DNA of 64,000 nucleotides from Ramlibacter tataouinensis (GCA_002427815.1 DIZF01000012.1:1-64000); one strand, 5' to 3'; positions 51,659 through 60,466 are shown, counted from the first letter of the stretch. Notes: generated by a model from the letters alone, not told the origin. A program made the numbers and translations.

Positions 51659-52759
51659 ATGGAACACCGCGATCCGCAGGATCGTTTTGCCGGCTGCCTG
51701 CTCGGCGGCGCCGTGGGCGACGCGCTCGGCGCTCCGGTTGAATTCATGAAGCTCGAGCAGATCCTGCGCCAGTTCGGCCCCGCCGGGGTGCGCGGCCATG
51801 CGCCCGGCGCCGACGGCGTGGCCCGGATCACCGACGACACGCAGATGACGCTGTTCACCGCCGAAGGCCTGATCCGCTCCTGGGTCCGGTCGCGGTTTCG
51901 CGCGGATTCTTCGCCGAGGGCGATGGTGGCGTATGCCTACCTGCGCTGGCTGCGCACGCAGGGCGAGCGGGGCCGGCCCAGGCTGGAGGCCGATGCCGGG
52001 GACAACGGATGGCTGTTCGGGCACCGCGAGCTTCATCAGCGCCGCGCACCGGGCCTGACCTGCCTTTCGGCGCTACGTGCGATGCTGTCGGTGGACGAGC
52101 CGGCGATCAACAACAGCAAGGGCTGCGGCGGCGTGATGCGCGTCGCGCCGGTCGGCCTGTTCGCGTGGCGGCTGGGATGGAGCCCGCAGCTGGCGTTCGA
52201 GACCGGCACGCAGGTGGCGGGCATCACCCACGGCCACCCGACCGGCGAGCTCGCGGGCGGCGCGCTGGCCGTCATGATCCTGGCGCTGGCGGACGGCGCG
52301 ACCCTGGCGCAGGCCGTTTACGCCGCCAAGCAATGCCTTCACTCCCGGCCCGGGCACGAGGAAACGCTGGCGGCCATCGAACACGCCGAGCGGCTGGCGC
52401 GGACGGGCACGCGGCACGACCTGGCGATCGCCCGGCTGGGCGAGGGCTGGGTGGCCGAGGAGGCCCTGGCGATCTCGCTCTACTGCGCCCTGGTGGCGGG
52501 CAGCTTCAGCGAAGGCGTGCTGATGGCCGTCAACCACGACGGCGATTCGGATTCCACCGGCTCGATCACCGGCAACCTGCTCGGCACCATGCTCGGCGTG
52601 CAGGCCATCCCGCCGCAGTGGCTGGAGCCGCTGGAGCTGCGCGATGTGATCGCCGAACTGGCGCAGGATCTGCACGGTTTTGTGGACTGGGACATCGGCG
52701 AACACGGCGCAGACGAAGCCCTGAAGCGGCGGGTTCTGGCCAGGTATCCCCCGGGCTGA
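51659..52759 (+). CDS. ADP-ribosylglycohydrolase family protein
   Basis: A 366-residue ARH/DraG-type hydrolase that removes ADP-ribose from proteins or nucleic acids. Metal-binding blocks are intact: GAVGDALGAPVEFM at about 17-30, ITDDTQMTLFT at about 57-67, and HDGDSDSTGSITGNLLG at about 294-310. The start at 51659 was set by the family beginning DRFAGCLLGGAVGDALG. It lies between R2 repeats. No ADP-ribosyltransferase gene adjoins, so whether it works in defence, nitrogen control or repair is open. Confidence 0.92.
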   Translation: MEHRDPQDRFAGCLLGGAVGDALGAPVEFMKLEQILRQFGPAGVRGHAPGADGVARITDDTQMTLFTAEGLIRSWVRSRFRADSSPRAMVAYAYLRWLRTQGERGRPRLEADAGDNGWLFGHRELHQRRAPGLTCLSALRAMLSVDEPAINNSKGCGGVMRVAPVGLFAWRLGWSPQLAFETGTQVAGITHGHPTGELAGGALAVMILALADGATLAQAVYAAKQCLHSRPGHEETLAAIEHAERLARTGTRHDLAIARLGEGWVAEEALAISLYCALVAGSFSEGVLMAVNHDGDSDSTGSITGNLLGTMLGVQAIPPQWLEPLELRDVIAELAQDLHGFVDWDIGEHGADEALKRRVLARYPPG

Positions 52760-52766
52760 GGCAACG

Positions 52767-52849
52767 CAATCGGGGTCAGAGCGGAATTTCGTTCAGCACC
52801 GCGCGCTCCGACCAGGCTACTGTCCTGAATTCGGATCAGACCCCAATTG
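52767..52849. repeat. R2 inverted repeat
   Basis: CAATCGGGGTC at 52767-52777 pairs with GACCCCAATTG at 52839-52849, with inner words AGCGGAATTTCG and CCTGAATTCGGATC. It lies 7 bases after the hydrolase stop. Confidence 0.88.
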
Positions 52850-52938
52850 CTACGTCGGTCCCGAGTTCCGATCCGCCCCCAATTGCTATCGCGGTCGACC
52901 CCGATGGCTACGTCGGTCGCGAATTCCGATCCCGCCGC
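52850..52938 (+). repeat. tandem decayed R2 right arms
   Basis: Three degenerate head-to-tail copies of the R2 right arm: CGAGTTCCGATCCGCCCCCA, then TCGCGGTCGACCCCGATGGC, then TCGCGAATTCCGATCCCGCC. They run up to the end of the RcnB-like gene. Confidence 0.7.
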
Positions 52939-52949
52939 GCGCCAGTCCG

Positions 52950-53402
52950 TCAGTTGTTCAGCAGCAGCTGGACGATCAGGCCGGTGGCAATAGCGATCAG
53001 CACGTAGTCGGCGCCGGTTTGCACCCATTGATAGCCCGGAGGCGGCGGGCTCAGGTGATGGCCCCGCCAGTCGTTGACCACATAGTTGTAGTTGCGATAT
53101 TGCGGCGGCAAGCGGTCGCCCGGATGAAAATTGTGGTCGGGGCCGGCGCCGTACTCGTCGTAGCGACGCCCATCCGTGCGCGGGCCATGGCCGGGCTGCT
53201 GGTATCCGGGCTGTCCGGGCGCCGGGTAGACACGCATCCCCGGTGGTGGCTGGTATCCGTGCCGTGCTTGCCACTCCTGGGCACGCTGGATCTGCTGGAA
53301 ATTCCTGTCCAGGTTCTCTTGATTGTCGGCCTGGGCGAATGCCGGACCGGCCGTTGCCAGCGACGTCGCCACGAGGGCGCAGACGAGTGCTTTGGGTTTC
53401 AT
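52950..53402 (-). CDS. RcnB-like periplasmic protein
   Basis: A 150-residue exported protein. It has an N-terminal signal peptide (ALVCALVATSLATAGPAFAQ), a Pro/Gly/Tyr-rich middle, and the RcnB-type C-terminal block YVVNDWRGHHLSPPPPGYQW followed by a hydrophobic end (YVLIAIATGLIVQLLL). RcnB in E. coli affects nickel and cobalt retention; many family members are uncharacterised. The next upstream gene is divergent. Nothing links it to the defence genes. Confidence 0.82.
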   Translation of the reverse strand: MKPKALVCALVATSLATAGPAFAQADNQENLDRNFQQIQRAQEWQARHGYQPPPGMRVYPAPGQPGYQQPGHGPRTDGRRYDEYGAGPDHNFHPGDRLPPQYRNYNYVVNDWRGHHLSPPPPGYQWVQTGADYVLIAIATGLIVQLLLNN

Positions 53403-53601
53403 GGTGGGCTCCTGTGCTCCTTGTCGAAGTTCAGACTATGCGCGGTGCCGGAAATGTCTTTGCGCTAGCGCAGGTCCGGCGGAATCGCGCTGGGGCCGAT
53501 GCTCGACTGTTGAATCGCTGAGCTCGTTCTCGCCGGGTGGACGAGCGATCTTCGCGGCGTCGGCGTACAGTTCCCGGCTCCAGTTCGAGGAGGCCCCCCC
53601 G

Positions 53602-54552
53602 ATGAGCGCGATCCAGCCCTGGCCGCCATTGAATTATCCCGCGTGGCGCGAGACGGCCGCCACGTTCCAGCTGTGGACGCAGATCGTCGGCAAGGTGCGC
53701 CTGGCGCTGACGCCGTGGCTCAATCACGGCTGGCAGGTGCCTCTGTACGTGAATGCGCATGGGCTCGGCACCTCGCCGATCGACACGCCGCGCGGCGACG
53801 TGATGGAGATCGATTTCGATCTGGTCGAGGATGAACTTGTCATTCGCACTTCGCAGGCGCCGGATCGCCGCTTCGCGCTCGAACCGACGTCGGTGGCGGC
53901 GTTCTATCAGCGCCTCATGGGCGAGCTGCGGGCGGTGCAGGTCGACGTGCGGATCAATGAGCTGCCGAACGAAGTGGCCGCGCCGATCCGCTTTCCGGAC
54001 GATGAACTGCACGCCTCGTACGACCCGGCCGCAGTCAACGCGTTCTGGCGCGCGCTGGTGCAGGCGACGCGCGTGTTCCGGCTGTTTCGCACCGGTTTCC
54101 TCGGCAAGGCCAGCCCGGTGCATTTCTTCTGGGGCAGCTTCGACCTGGCCGTCACACGCTTTTCCGGCCGGCCGGCGCCGCCGCATCCGGGCGGCATCCC
54201 CGGCTTGCCCGATGCGGTCACCCGCGAGGCCTACTCGCACGAGGTGAGCAGCGCCGGTTTCTGGCCCGGCAGCGATGCCTATCCGCAGGCGGCGTTCTAC
54301 TCCTACGCGTATCCGGCGCCGCCGGGTTTCGCGCAGGCCGCTATCGAGCCCGCGGGCGCGGTGTGGGTGGCGGAGATGGGCGAGTGGCTGTTGCCTTACG
54401 AGGTCGTGCGGACGTCGCTGGACCCGGATGCCGCGTTGCTGCGCTTTCTGCAGACCACCTATCGCGCGGCAGCGGACCTGGGCCACTGGGATCGCGGCCT
54501 GGAGTGCGGAATGGGCGTGCCGGGCCGGCCGCGGGCGGTGAAGGGGAGTTGA
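53602..54552 (+). CDS. DUF5996 family protein
   Basis: A 316-residue soluble protein with family blocks WPPLNYPAWRETAATFQLWT, HGWQVPLYVNAHGLGTSPID and SPVHFFWGSFDLAVTRFSGR. DUF5996 has no known function. No active-site signature or membrane segment can be pointed to. It is preceded by about 200 bases containing the divergent promoters for it and the RcnB-like gene. Probably a core genome gene rather than island cargo. Confidence 0.82.
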   Translation: MSAIQPWPPLNYPAWRETAATFQLWTQIVGKVRLALTPWLNHGWQVPLYVNAHGLGTSPIDTPRGDVMEIDFDLVEDELVIRTSQAPDRRFALEPTSVAAFYQRLMGELRAVQVDVRINELPNEVAAPIRFPDDELHASYDPAAVNAFWRALVQATRVFRLFRTGFLGKASPVHFFWGSFDLAVTRFSGRPAPPHPGGIPGLPDAVTREAYSHEVSSAGFWPGSDAYPQAAFYSYAYPAPPGFAQAAIEPAGAVWVAEMGEWLLPYEVVRTSLDPDAALLRFLQTTYRAAADLGHWDRGLECGMGVPGRPRAVKGS

Positions 54553-54630
54553 TCCGCGGCTGTCCCGGTCGCGACCCGAATTGCTGCCGCGCCGGGGAGA
54601 ACCCAAACCCGACACCTGCCACGGGTTTCT

Positions 54631-55575
54631 TCACTGCTGAGCGACCAGCAGTCCTTCATCCAGCAGCTTCTGCACGATCTCCGCCTGGCGCAAGTCGCGC
54701 CGTCGTTTCGCCTCGGCCCGGTGTTGTGCCTTCTTGGCCATCCAGCGCTTGAATTCGACGAACGATGCCGGGGCAATGGTGCGCATCAGAGCCATTCGCC
54801 CGGTGGACGACACCACCACGTGATCGAAGCGTGGCGCGTTGGTGAGCACGGGCGCCCGCACAGCCTGCACCGGCCACAGGTCGTCCTCGTCGTCGGAGAA
54901 GCGGAAGGGGTGAGGGTCATCCCCCTCCGGCTGGCGTCGCAGAAAATCGACTTCGAAACCCTTGGCGTTGATGGCCGTCTCGTTCTGGCCTTCCTTGCGC
55001 TGGAACGTGGGGTCGGCGCGCTGCAGCACATGCAGCATCGACGTTTCCAGCTTGCCAAGGTCGGTGACGAAGCGTACCTGCTTGCGGGCGTCCCGGAGCA
55101 GGTCCACGTCCTGGGTCGCCAGCGCACCTTGCACAATGCGGACACCGGCCGCGGTTTCATAGGCATACAGCGCGTGGGTGCCCACCACGGCGAAGTGCTC
55201 GCCCAGGCCCGCGTCCTCGATGGCCTGCAGGACGGCCAGCACCGGCGACGGCACGCGCCCCACCTTCAATGCCTTGTTCAGGCGCTCGGCGTCTTTCAGT
55301 GCTTCGCGCAGTGACTTGAGCCGGGCTTCAAGATCGCGTTTCTGGCTGACGAACTCGTTGAACGTCTCCTCGGTTTCGGCGGAGCGGGGGCCGATACGGC
55401 TCTGCTTGTTATCGGGCTGCGTCCTGACGAGGTACTCGTAGTCGCCCTGCTTTTTCCAGTACATGCCGCCGCCGTACCGGCGCGCTTGCGCCTGCACGCG
55501 CCTGAATTCATCGAAGACCGTGATCGAATCGATGAGCTGGCGCGCGGCGTTGTCCGAAAGCGGGAGGAAGTCCAT
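54631..55575 (-). CDS. GSU2403 family nucleotidyltransferase-fold protein
   Basis: A 314-residue relative of the protein at 41.7 kb. The N-terminal block YGGGMYWKKQGDYEYLVRTQ parallels its N-terminus. The core has HFAVVGTHALYAYETAAGV, then GALATQDVDLLRDAR with the D-x-D pair, and the C-terminal part has NAPRFDHVVVSSTGRMALMR with a Lys/Arg-rich end. Function unknown; antitoxin-like or abortive-infection roles are possible by fold. The start codon lies inside a perfect 9-base inverted repeat (55574-55615). Confidence 0.8.
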   Translation of the reverse strand: MDFLPLSDNAARQLIDSITVFDEFRRVQAQARRYGGGMYWKKQGDYEYLVRTQPDNKQSRIGPRSAETEETFNEFVSQKRDLEARLKSLREALKDAERLNKALKVGRVPSPVLAVLQAIEDAGLGEHFAVVGTHALYAYETAAGVRIVQGALATQDVDLLRDARKQVRFVTDLGKLETSMLHVLQRADPTFQRKEGQNETAINAKGFEVDFLRRQPEGDDPHPFRFSDDEDDLWPVQAVRAPVLTNAPRFDHVVVSSTGRMALMRTIAPASFVEFKRWMAKKAQHRAEAKRRRDLRQAEIVQKLLDEGLLVAQQ

Positions 55576-55615
55576 TGGCCGTAAATTGTTTTAAGTTGTA
55601 TTTTATACGGCCAAT
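55574..55615. promoter_or_regulatory. operator palindrome over the GSU2403-type start
   Basis: ATTGGCCGT (55574-55582) and ACGGCCAAT (55607-55615) are perfect 9-base arms with a 24-base AT-rich spacer holding the likely -10 region. The left arm covers the start codon at 55575. Confidence 0.7.
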
Positions 55616-55619
55616 TAGA

Positions 55620-55700
55620 CAACGGGGTCAGATCACGATGCAGGACGAGGGTGTGGACGGAGGAGGGGGTCTGGTACGAAATCGTGCTCTGACCCCGTTG
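55620..55700. repeat. R1 inverted repeat
   Basis: CAACGGGGTCAGATCACGAT pairs with ATCGTGCTCTGACCCCGTTG. It is the first half of a complete R1-linker-R2 unit ending at 55823. Confidence 0.92.
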
Positions 55701-55740
55701 ACGGTGTTGCCGGAGAAAGGCTTTGCGTCTTCCACCAACG

Positions 55741-55823
55741 CAATCGGGGTCGGAGCGGAATTTCGTACAGCACCGCGCGCTCCGGGTACGTTCCTGTCCT
55801 GAATTCCGATCCGACCCCAATTG
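55741..55823. repeat. R2 inverted repeat
   Basis: CAATCGGGGTC at 55741-55751 pairs with GACCCCAATTG at 55813-55823, with inner words GAGCGGAATTTCGTAC and CCTGAATTCCGATC. Confidence 0.92.
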
Positions 55824-55896
55824 CTGTCCGCAGTCCGGCGCTGCGATGCGACCCCAATTGCTATCGCGCTCGCGACTTCCGATCCGACCCCGATTG
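55824..55896 (+). repeat. tandem decayed R2 right arms
   Basis: Two further right arms follow the hairpin: TGCGATGCGACCCCAATTGC and CGACTTCCGATCCGACCCCG. They reach to within 50 bases of the histidine-kinase stop. Confidence 0.8.
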
Positions 55897-55943
55897 CTGT
55901 CCTCAGCCGGTCACTGTCCCTGGGCCTCGAGCTGGGGCGCCCA

Positions 55944-57314
55944 TCAGCTGCCTTGACCAGAACAGGCCTTCGGGATAAGCACTGTGACGCAGAGACCCGA
56001 TTGGGTTTTCTCGTCGGAATATCCCAATCGAACAGCGGCCCCCATGCGATCCGCAATTGCTTTGACGATGGAAAGCCCCAGACCAGACCCGACTTCATCG
56101 CTTCCAAGAACGCGGTAGAACGGATCAAAAACCCGCTCTTGTTCCGAAGGCGGGATACCGGGGCCGGAATCCCTCACTTGCAGGATCGCATGCTGATCGT
56201 CGATGGCCACCGAAAGATCAACTCGTCCACCATCCGGTGTGTAGCGAATGGAGTTGTCGACCAGGTTCTTGATCACCGCCGTCAGATCGACCTCGTTGAC
56301 CAGAACCTGGGCATCCTTGTCACCATCAACACCAATGTCGATGTGCCTGGCCTCAGCCAGCGGCAGGAGATCTTCCAAAACACGCCGGTAGACTTGCTGC
56401 ACTGAGACTGGCGATCTCGGCAAGTCCGGTCCGGATTGCGCTTTGGCCAAAGTCAGAAGCTGATCCAGCAGATTCCGCCCGCGCTCTATGCCTTGACGCA
56501 GTGCCAGCAACCGTTCTCGCGCAAGCTCTGGCATATCCGCATTGGCCAGCCGTTCGGCTTGCAAGGACAAGGCCGTCAGGGGGGATCGAAGCTCATGGGC
56601 GGCATCCGCGACAAAACGGCGCTGGGTTTCCATCGACCGCGCAACCCGGTCGAGCAGGCGATTGATGGCGACGACAAACGGCCGAACCTCCATGGGAAGA
56701 TGGCTTTCCTCCACGGGGTGCAGTTCCTGCTCGCCACGCTGATCGATTTCGGCGGCCAGGGACGCGATGGGGCGGAACATCTTGCGCACCAGGTCGGCCA
56801 CAACCAGCAGCAGGATGGGCACCAGGATCAGGAAAGGCATCACCGTGCGCAAGGCGCTGTCTCGCGCGATTTCGTCCCGGATGCCTGTTTCCTGTGCCAC
56901 TGCGATACGTTCGCCGGTGGTCATCGTCTTGACCAGCACGCGAAACGGCTCCCCATTGACCTTGAGCGTGTGCATACCATCGGGCAATGCCGTCGGGAGC
57001 GGCAGCGGTGCCCCGGCGTCCACGTCGCTCGGAGCCGCCGCGTGACCGTCGAGGTACTGGACGATGACGCGCGACTCTTCATCGCTGTCTTTCGTCCTGC
57101 CGCCGTCGCCCAAATGAGAGAGCGGCAGGTGTTGCCGGTCGAACAAGGCTGCGACTTGTCGCAGCACGTCATCCTGCAGCTCGTGGGCCTCGTCAAACGC
57201 GGATTCGAACGAGAAGATGCCCGCCACGATGGCGACCGCCAAGATTGCCAGCGACAGCGAGAACGACAGTCTGAGCTGAACCGACTCTTTCAGCCGCTTT
57301 TTGAAACCATCCAT
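55944..57314 (-). CDS. two-component sensor histidine kinase
   Basis: A 456-residue membrane kinase. A first transmembrane helix (SFSLSLAILAVAIVAGIF), a periplasmic sensor region, a second helix (VMPFLILVPILLLVVADLV) and a HAMP-like linker lead to the phospho-acceptor block RRFVADAAHELRSPLTALSL, then the ATPase with NLVDNSIRYTPDGG, VRDSGPGIP and GSGLGLSIVKAIAD. The start at 57314, with GGGGGGCGGG just before it, overlaps the response regulator by 25 bases. The architecture is QseC/PmrB-like. The ligand is unknown. Confidence 0.93.
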   Translation of the reverse strand: MDGFKKRLKESVQLRLSFSLSLAILAVAIVAGIFSFESAFDEAHELQDDVLRQVAALFDRQHLPLSHLGDGGRTKDSDEESRVIVQYLDGHAAAPSDVDAGAPLPLPTALPDGMHTLKVNGEPFRVLVKTMTTGERIAVAQETGIRDEIARDSALRTVMPFLILVPILLLVVADLVRKMFRPIASLAAEIDQRGEQELHPVEESHLPMEVRPFVVAINRLLDRVARSMETQRRFVADAAHELRSPLTALSLQAERLANADMPELARERLLALRQGIERGRNLLDQLLTLAKAQSGPDLPRSPVSVQQVYRRVLEDLLPLAEARHIDIGVDGDKDAQVLVNEVDLTAVIKNLVDNSIRYTPDGGRVDLSVAIDDQHAILQVRDSGPGIPPSEQERVFDPFYRVLGSDEVGSGLGLSIVKAIADRMGAAVRLGYSDEKTQSGLCVTVLIPKACSGQGS

Positions 57315-57955
57315 CCCGCCCCCCTGACATTCTTGATGATGGCGCTGCCCAGTTTCCGGCGCAAAGCGTGGATCAGGAATTCGACAGCGTTGCTCTCGAC
57401 CTCTTCCCCCCATCCATAAATGCGGTCTTCGAGATCACTTCGGGAGAGGATCGCACCGGGGCGCACCAGAAGCGCTTGCAGCAAGGCGAACTCGCGGTTG
57501 GAGAGTTGCACGGGCTCGCCGGTTTTGACCACGGCTTCCCGTGTTGCCGGATCGAGCGACACGGTGCCGTTACTCAAGACGGGAGAGGCGATTCCCCCTT
57601 TGCGACGCAGGACGGCGCGCATGCGGGCGAGCAACTCTGCCATCTCAAAAGGCTTGAGCACATAGTCGTCGGCCCCTCCATCCAGACCGCGAAGCCGGTC
57701 ATCCAATCCATCACGGGCAGTGATGACGAGCAGAGGGACCGGGTTGTCCTTGGCACGGATGGTGGTCAGAACCTCGAGCCCGTCCATGCCGGGCAGGCCC
57801 AGATCGAGCAGGATCAGGTCGTAGTGCTGGCAACCCAGTGAGGTGAGGGCGGTTGGACCGTTCTTTACCCAGTCCGCCGCATACGAGGCATCCTTCAACG
57901 CCCCTTGAATGGCTTCCCCGATCATGGGGTCGTCTTCGACCAGCAAAACCCGCAT
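57290..57955 (-). CDS. OmpR-family response regulator
   Basis: A 221-residue regulator. The receiver domain has the acidic pair at 8-9, the phosphorylation site Asp51 in LILLDLGLPGMDG and Lys in DDYVLKPFEMAELLAR; the C-terminal winged helix has LSNREFALLQALL and ESNAVEFLIHALRRKLG. It pairs with the overlapping histidine kinase. It lies behind the COG4705 and PepSY genes on the same strand, a grouping seen in other proteobacteria, so these may be both operon partners and targets. Confidence 0.95.
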   Translation of the reverse strand: MRVLLVEDDPMIGEAIQGALKDASYAADWVKNGPTALTSLGCQHYDLILLDLGLPGMDGLEVLTTIRAKDNPVPLLVITARDGLDDRLRGLDGGADDYVLKPFEMAELLARMRAVLRRKGGIASPVLSNGTVSLDPATREAVVKTGEPVQLSNREFALLQALLVRPGAILSRSDLEDRIYGWGEEVESNAVEFLIHALRRKLGSAIIKNVRGAGWMVSKSG

Positions 57956-57982
57956 TGCCCCTCCTTCAACCGTGACACTGTT

Positions 57983-58741
57983 TCAATGCGCTTTTCTGGC
58001 GGCTCTTTGCCTGAAAAACAGGATGCTGGTCAGAATGAATGCAAGCAGGGTAGCCGAAGCCGAATATCGGCTGAGCGCCAGACCACCGGCGCTGTGCGGC
58101 TTATCCAGAAAGTCGCCCACCACAGCCCCGAGCGGGCGCGTGAGAATGAATGCAGCCCAGAACAAGAGGGTACGGGAAACATGGGCCCAGTAGTAGGCGA
58201 CCACAATGATTGACAGCAATGCACCGAACACAACGGCCGCTCCGGTATAGCCAAGTCCGGCTGTATCTGCCGTCCAGTCGCCCAGTGCCGTTCCCAGCGT
58301 CTGAGAGAACATGATCGTCACCCAGTAGAACATCTCGGCCCTCGGCGAACTGATGGAAGCCACCGATACCGAGCCGAGCGAGCGATGCCAGATGAACAGC
58401 GAAGCGAGCAGCAGCGTAACAAGCAATGATGAGCCACCCGCATACCCGATTCCAAGCGAACGATCTGCGAAGTCGGCCAAAGTCGTCCCAACGGTGGTTG
58501 TGGCAATGATTGTCGTCCAGTACAGAAACGGATGGAATCCTTTGGCCTTGATCTGGGCAATCACGGCAACCAGGAAGATCGCCGCAAAGATAATGGTTCC
58601 GACGAGATACCCGAGGTTCATCGACATGGATACCGCATCCCCAGCTGTTTCCCCAAGCGTTGTTGCGGCAATCTTGATGACCCAGAATATCAGCGTGACT
58701 TCTGGCACTTTGCTCAGGGCATCTTTGGTTGAGTTATTCAT
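57983..58741 (-). CDS. COG4705 family membrane protein
   Basis: A 252-residue protein with about eight hydrophobic helices arranged as an internal duplication: the half starting KVPEVTLIFWVIKIAATTLG is echoed by AEMFYWVTIMFSQTLGTALG. The family has no firm function. Its start overlaps the stop of a second COG4705 gene as ATGA. It precedes the response regulator by 27 bases, in the same operon. Confidence 0.85.
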   Translation of the reverse strand: MNNSTKDALSKVPEVTLIFWVIKIAATTLGETAGDAVSMSMNLGYLVGTIIFAAIFLVAVIAQIKAKGFHPFLYWTTIIATTTVGTTLADFADRSLGIGYAGGSSLLVTLLLASLFIWHRSLGSVSVASISSPRAEMFYWVTIMFSQTLGTALGDWTADTAGLGYTGAAVVFGALLSIIVVAYYWAHVSRTLLFWAAFILTRPLGAVVGDFLDKPHSAGGLALSRYSASATLLAFILTSILFFRQRAARKAH

Positions 58742-59544
58742 ATTTCATTCAATAAATCGAAATTCAGGGCGCGCTGTGCATTGAGCTTCTTCTCTGCGAT
58801 TGAAAGATAAGCGACCAGACCCGTGATCGTGACAAGGAAAATGGCGGTGGTGCCGACCGTCCCGAGGCCAAGGCCGCCATTGCTTGCCGGTTGCGACAGC
58901 AGGTCGCCGCAGGACGCGCCAAAGGGACGGGTGAGAACATAGGCCATCCAGAAACATGCAACGGCATTGGCTTTGAAAACGTAGTGAGCAAAGGCGGTTG
59001 CGGCAATCAGGCCGCCAAACAGCAATGCCGCGTTGCTGTAGCCAAGATTCAGTCCTTCGGCCACCCAGTCACCTGCTGCCGTGCCCAATGCAAAAGTGAA
59101 AAGAATGGCGGTCCAATAGAATAATTCGCGCTTGACCGTATCCACCGCGTGGATCGACAAGGTTCTTTCCTTGGCGTACCACACGGCAAATGTCGCAATC
59201 AGCGCTGCGCTGAATGCGCCAGTCGAAACCACCAGCGGCACGCCCAGGTTATCGCTCAGGTTGTCGGTAATCAGGGTACCGAATACGCTGATCAACACCA
59301 CGGCGACCCAGTAAATTGACGGCACATGACGCTTCGTGCGAATCTGGAAGAACAGTGCAATGGTCAGAAGCGCTCCCATGACGACCGAGGTGCCGGTCAA
59401 GCCGAGATGGAGGTTGACATTCAAATAGTCTGCCGCGGTTTCCCCAACCGTGGTGGACATCATCTTGATGACCCAGAAGAACAGCGTGACCTCTGGTACC
59501 TTGTTGAGCCAGTTCGGTGTTGATGCTGTGGACAGCGTATTCAT
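58738..59544 (-). CDS. COG4705 family membrane protein, second paralogue
   Basis: A 268-residue paralogue of the next gene, again with two similar halves (KVPEVTLFFWVIKMMSTTVG and RELFYWTAILFTFALGTAAG) and about eight helices. The start at 59544 was chosen because KVPEVTLFFW aligns with the partner's N-terminus; a longer reading adds 22 unlikely residues. The tandem, coupled arrangement suggests that the two proteins form a hetero-oligomer, which is inference. Confidence 0.85.
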   Translation of the reverse strand: MNTLSTASTPNWLNKVPEVTLFFWVIKMMSTTVGETAADYLNVNLHLGLTGTSVVMGALLTIALFFQIRTKRHVPSIYWVAVVLISVFGTLITDNLSDNLGVPLVVSTGAFSAALIATFAVWYAKERTLSIHAVDTVKRELFYWTAILFTFALGTAAGDWVAEGLNLGYSNAALLFGGLIAATAFAHYVFKANAVACFWMAYVLTRPFGASCGDLLSQPASNGGLGLGTVGTTAIFLVTITGLVAYLSIAEKKLNAQRALNFDLLNEI

Positions 59545-59616
59545 GGCGTGCTCCGGCAACGGGAAGGGGATATGGCGAAGAGTCTGACCCGACAGACTTA
59601 GGGCAGGCATAGGTGC

Positions 59617-59862
59617 CTACCGCTGTACCCATCCAAGTTGAATCAGCTTGCCAAAGAGCTGGCGATGGATGCGGGTGGCCGCGCTGTAGGCCGGGGGCAT
59701 GAACCACCGCACCTCCCGGAAGGCCAGCCAGGCGCTCAAGGCTGCGACCAAGGCGGCCCCAGCCATGTCCAGCGGGAAATGCACCCCAAGATAGATGCGC
59801 GCCCGTGCCACCGGAAGTCCCAGCAATGCCAGCACCAGACCGGCCATGCTGGCGTAAGGGTC
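59617..59862 (-). pseudogene. C-terminal fragment of a PAP2-type phosphatase
   Basis: The frame encodes GLPVARARIYLGVHFPLDMA, the last conserved block of membrane PAP2 phosphatases (SRxYLGVHFPxD type), and a hydrophobic helix plus basic tail. The first conserved block (KxxxxxxRP) and most helices are absent, and the fragment starts inside the PepSY stop. An internal ATG at 59847 could still give 76 residues, but it would lack the active site. Confidence 0.75.
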
Positions 59863-60193
59863 AGTCTTGTTTGTCGTGGTCGTCGTCGCGATCCGCTTTG
59901 TCTTCGGCCGATGAAATGACCGTGCCCTTGTCGGCATCGACCTTGACATCGAAGACCTTGGCCCCGCTGACGACTTCAACGTCATAGACCCACCCTTGCT
60001 TGGACTTCTCGTACTCGGCGCGTGCCGCCTTGCCGTTGGCATGCTGCTCGGCTGTGGTGACAGCCTGGGCGAGCGGAATCTTGGCTTTGGCAATGGCCAT
60101 TGCATCGTTCTCCATGCTTTGGGCGGCATAGGCAGCGGTGCCGACGGTGGCGAGTGCGACGACCAGAAGGGAAAGTTTGCTGTAGCGATGCAT
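59861..60193 (-). CDS. PepSY domain periplasmic protein
   Basis: A 110-residue exported protein. It has a signal peptide (KLSLLVVALATVGTAAYA) and one PepSY domain (AIAKAKIPLAQAVTTAEQHA, GWVYDVEVVSGAKVFDVKVD) ending in an acidic tail. PepSY proteins are thought to inhibit peptidases or to sense envelope conditions. It is the first gene of the minus-strand group that leads through the COG4705 pair to the two-component system. Confidence 0.88.
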   Translation of the reverse strand: MHRYSKLSLLVVALATVGTAAYAAQSMENDAMAIAKAKIPLAQAVTTAEQHANGKAARAEYEKSKQGWVYDVEVVSGAKVFDVKVDADKGTVISSAEDKADRDDDHDKQD

Positions 60194-60414
60194 GGTGCTT
60201 CTCCGAAATTGCGCAGATATTTGCGTGGTGAAGAGACTACGGGAGCAAACTTAGCCGGTACTGAGCCGACAAGATATCCCTGTGCCGACTCGCGCTCGCC
60301 GCGATGTACCGGCGGCTCATTGAGCAGCGCTGCCTGCCGCGGCACAGCGGCGCCGGCGGAATGGTACTGCCGGCCGTAGCCATTTTGATCAGTATCCCTT
60401 GGTCTACCCAGAGG

Positions 60415-60440
60415 CAACGGGGTCGGATCACGATTCAGGA
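60415..60440. repeat. R1 left half only
   Basis: CAACGGGGTCGGATCACGAT followed by TCAGGA; no right arm follows before the next full R1 copy. Confidence 0.7.
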
Positions 60441-60466
60441 CAGCAATGCGGCCGGAGCGCGCGAGT

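Noticed and set aside
26119..55619. Search for an integrase, transposase or att site defining the island
   Set aside because: No recombinase gene or tRNA target was found; the edges can only be placed by gene content and by the repeats described.
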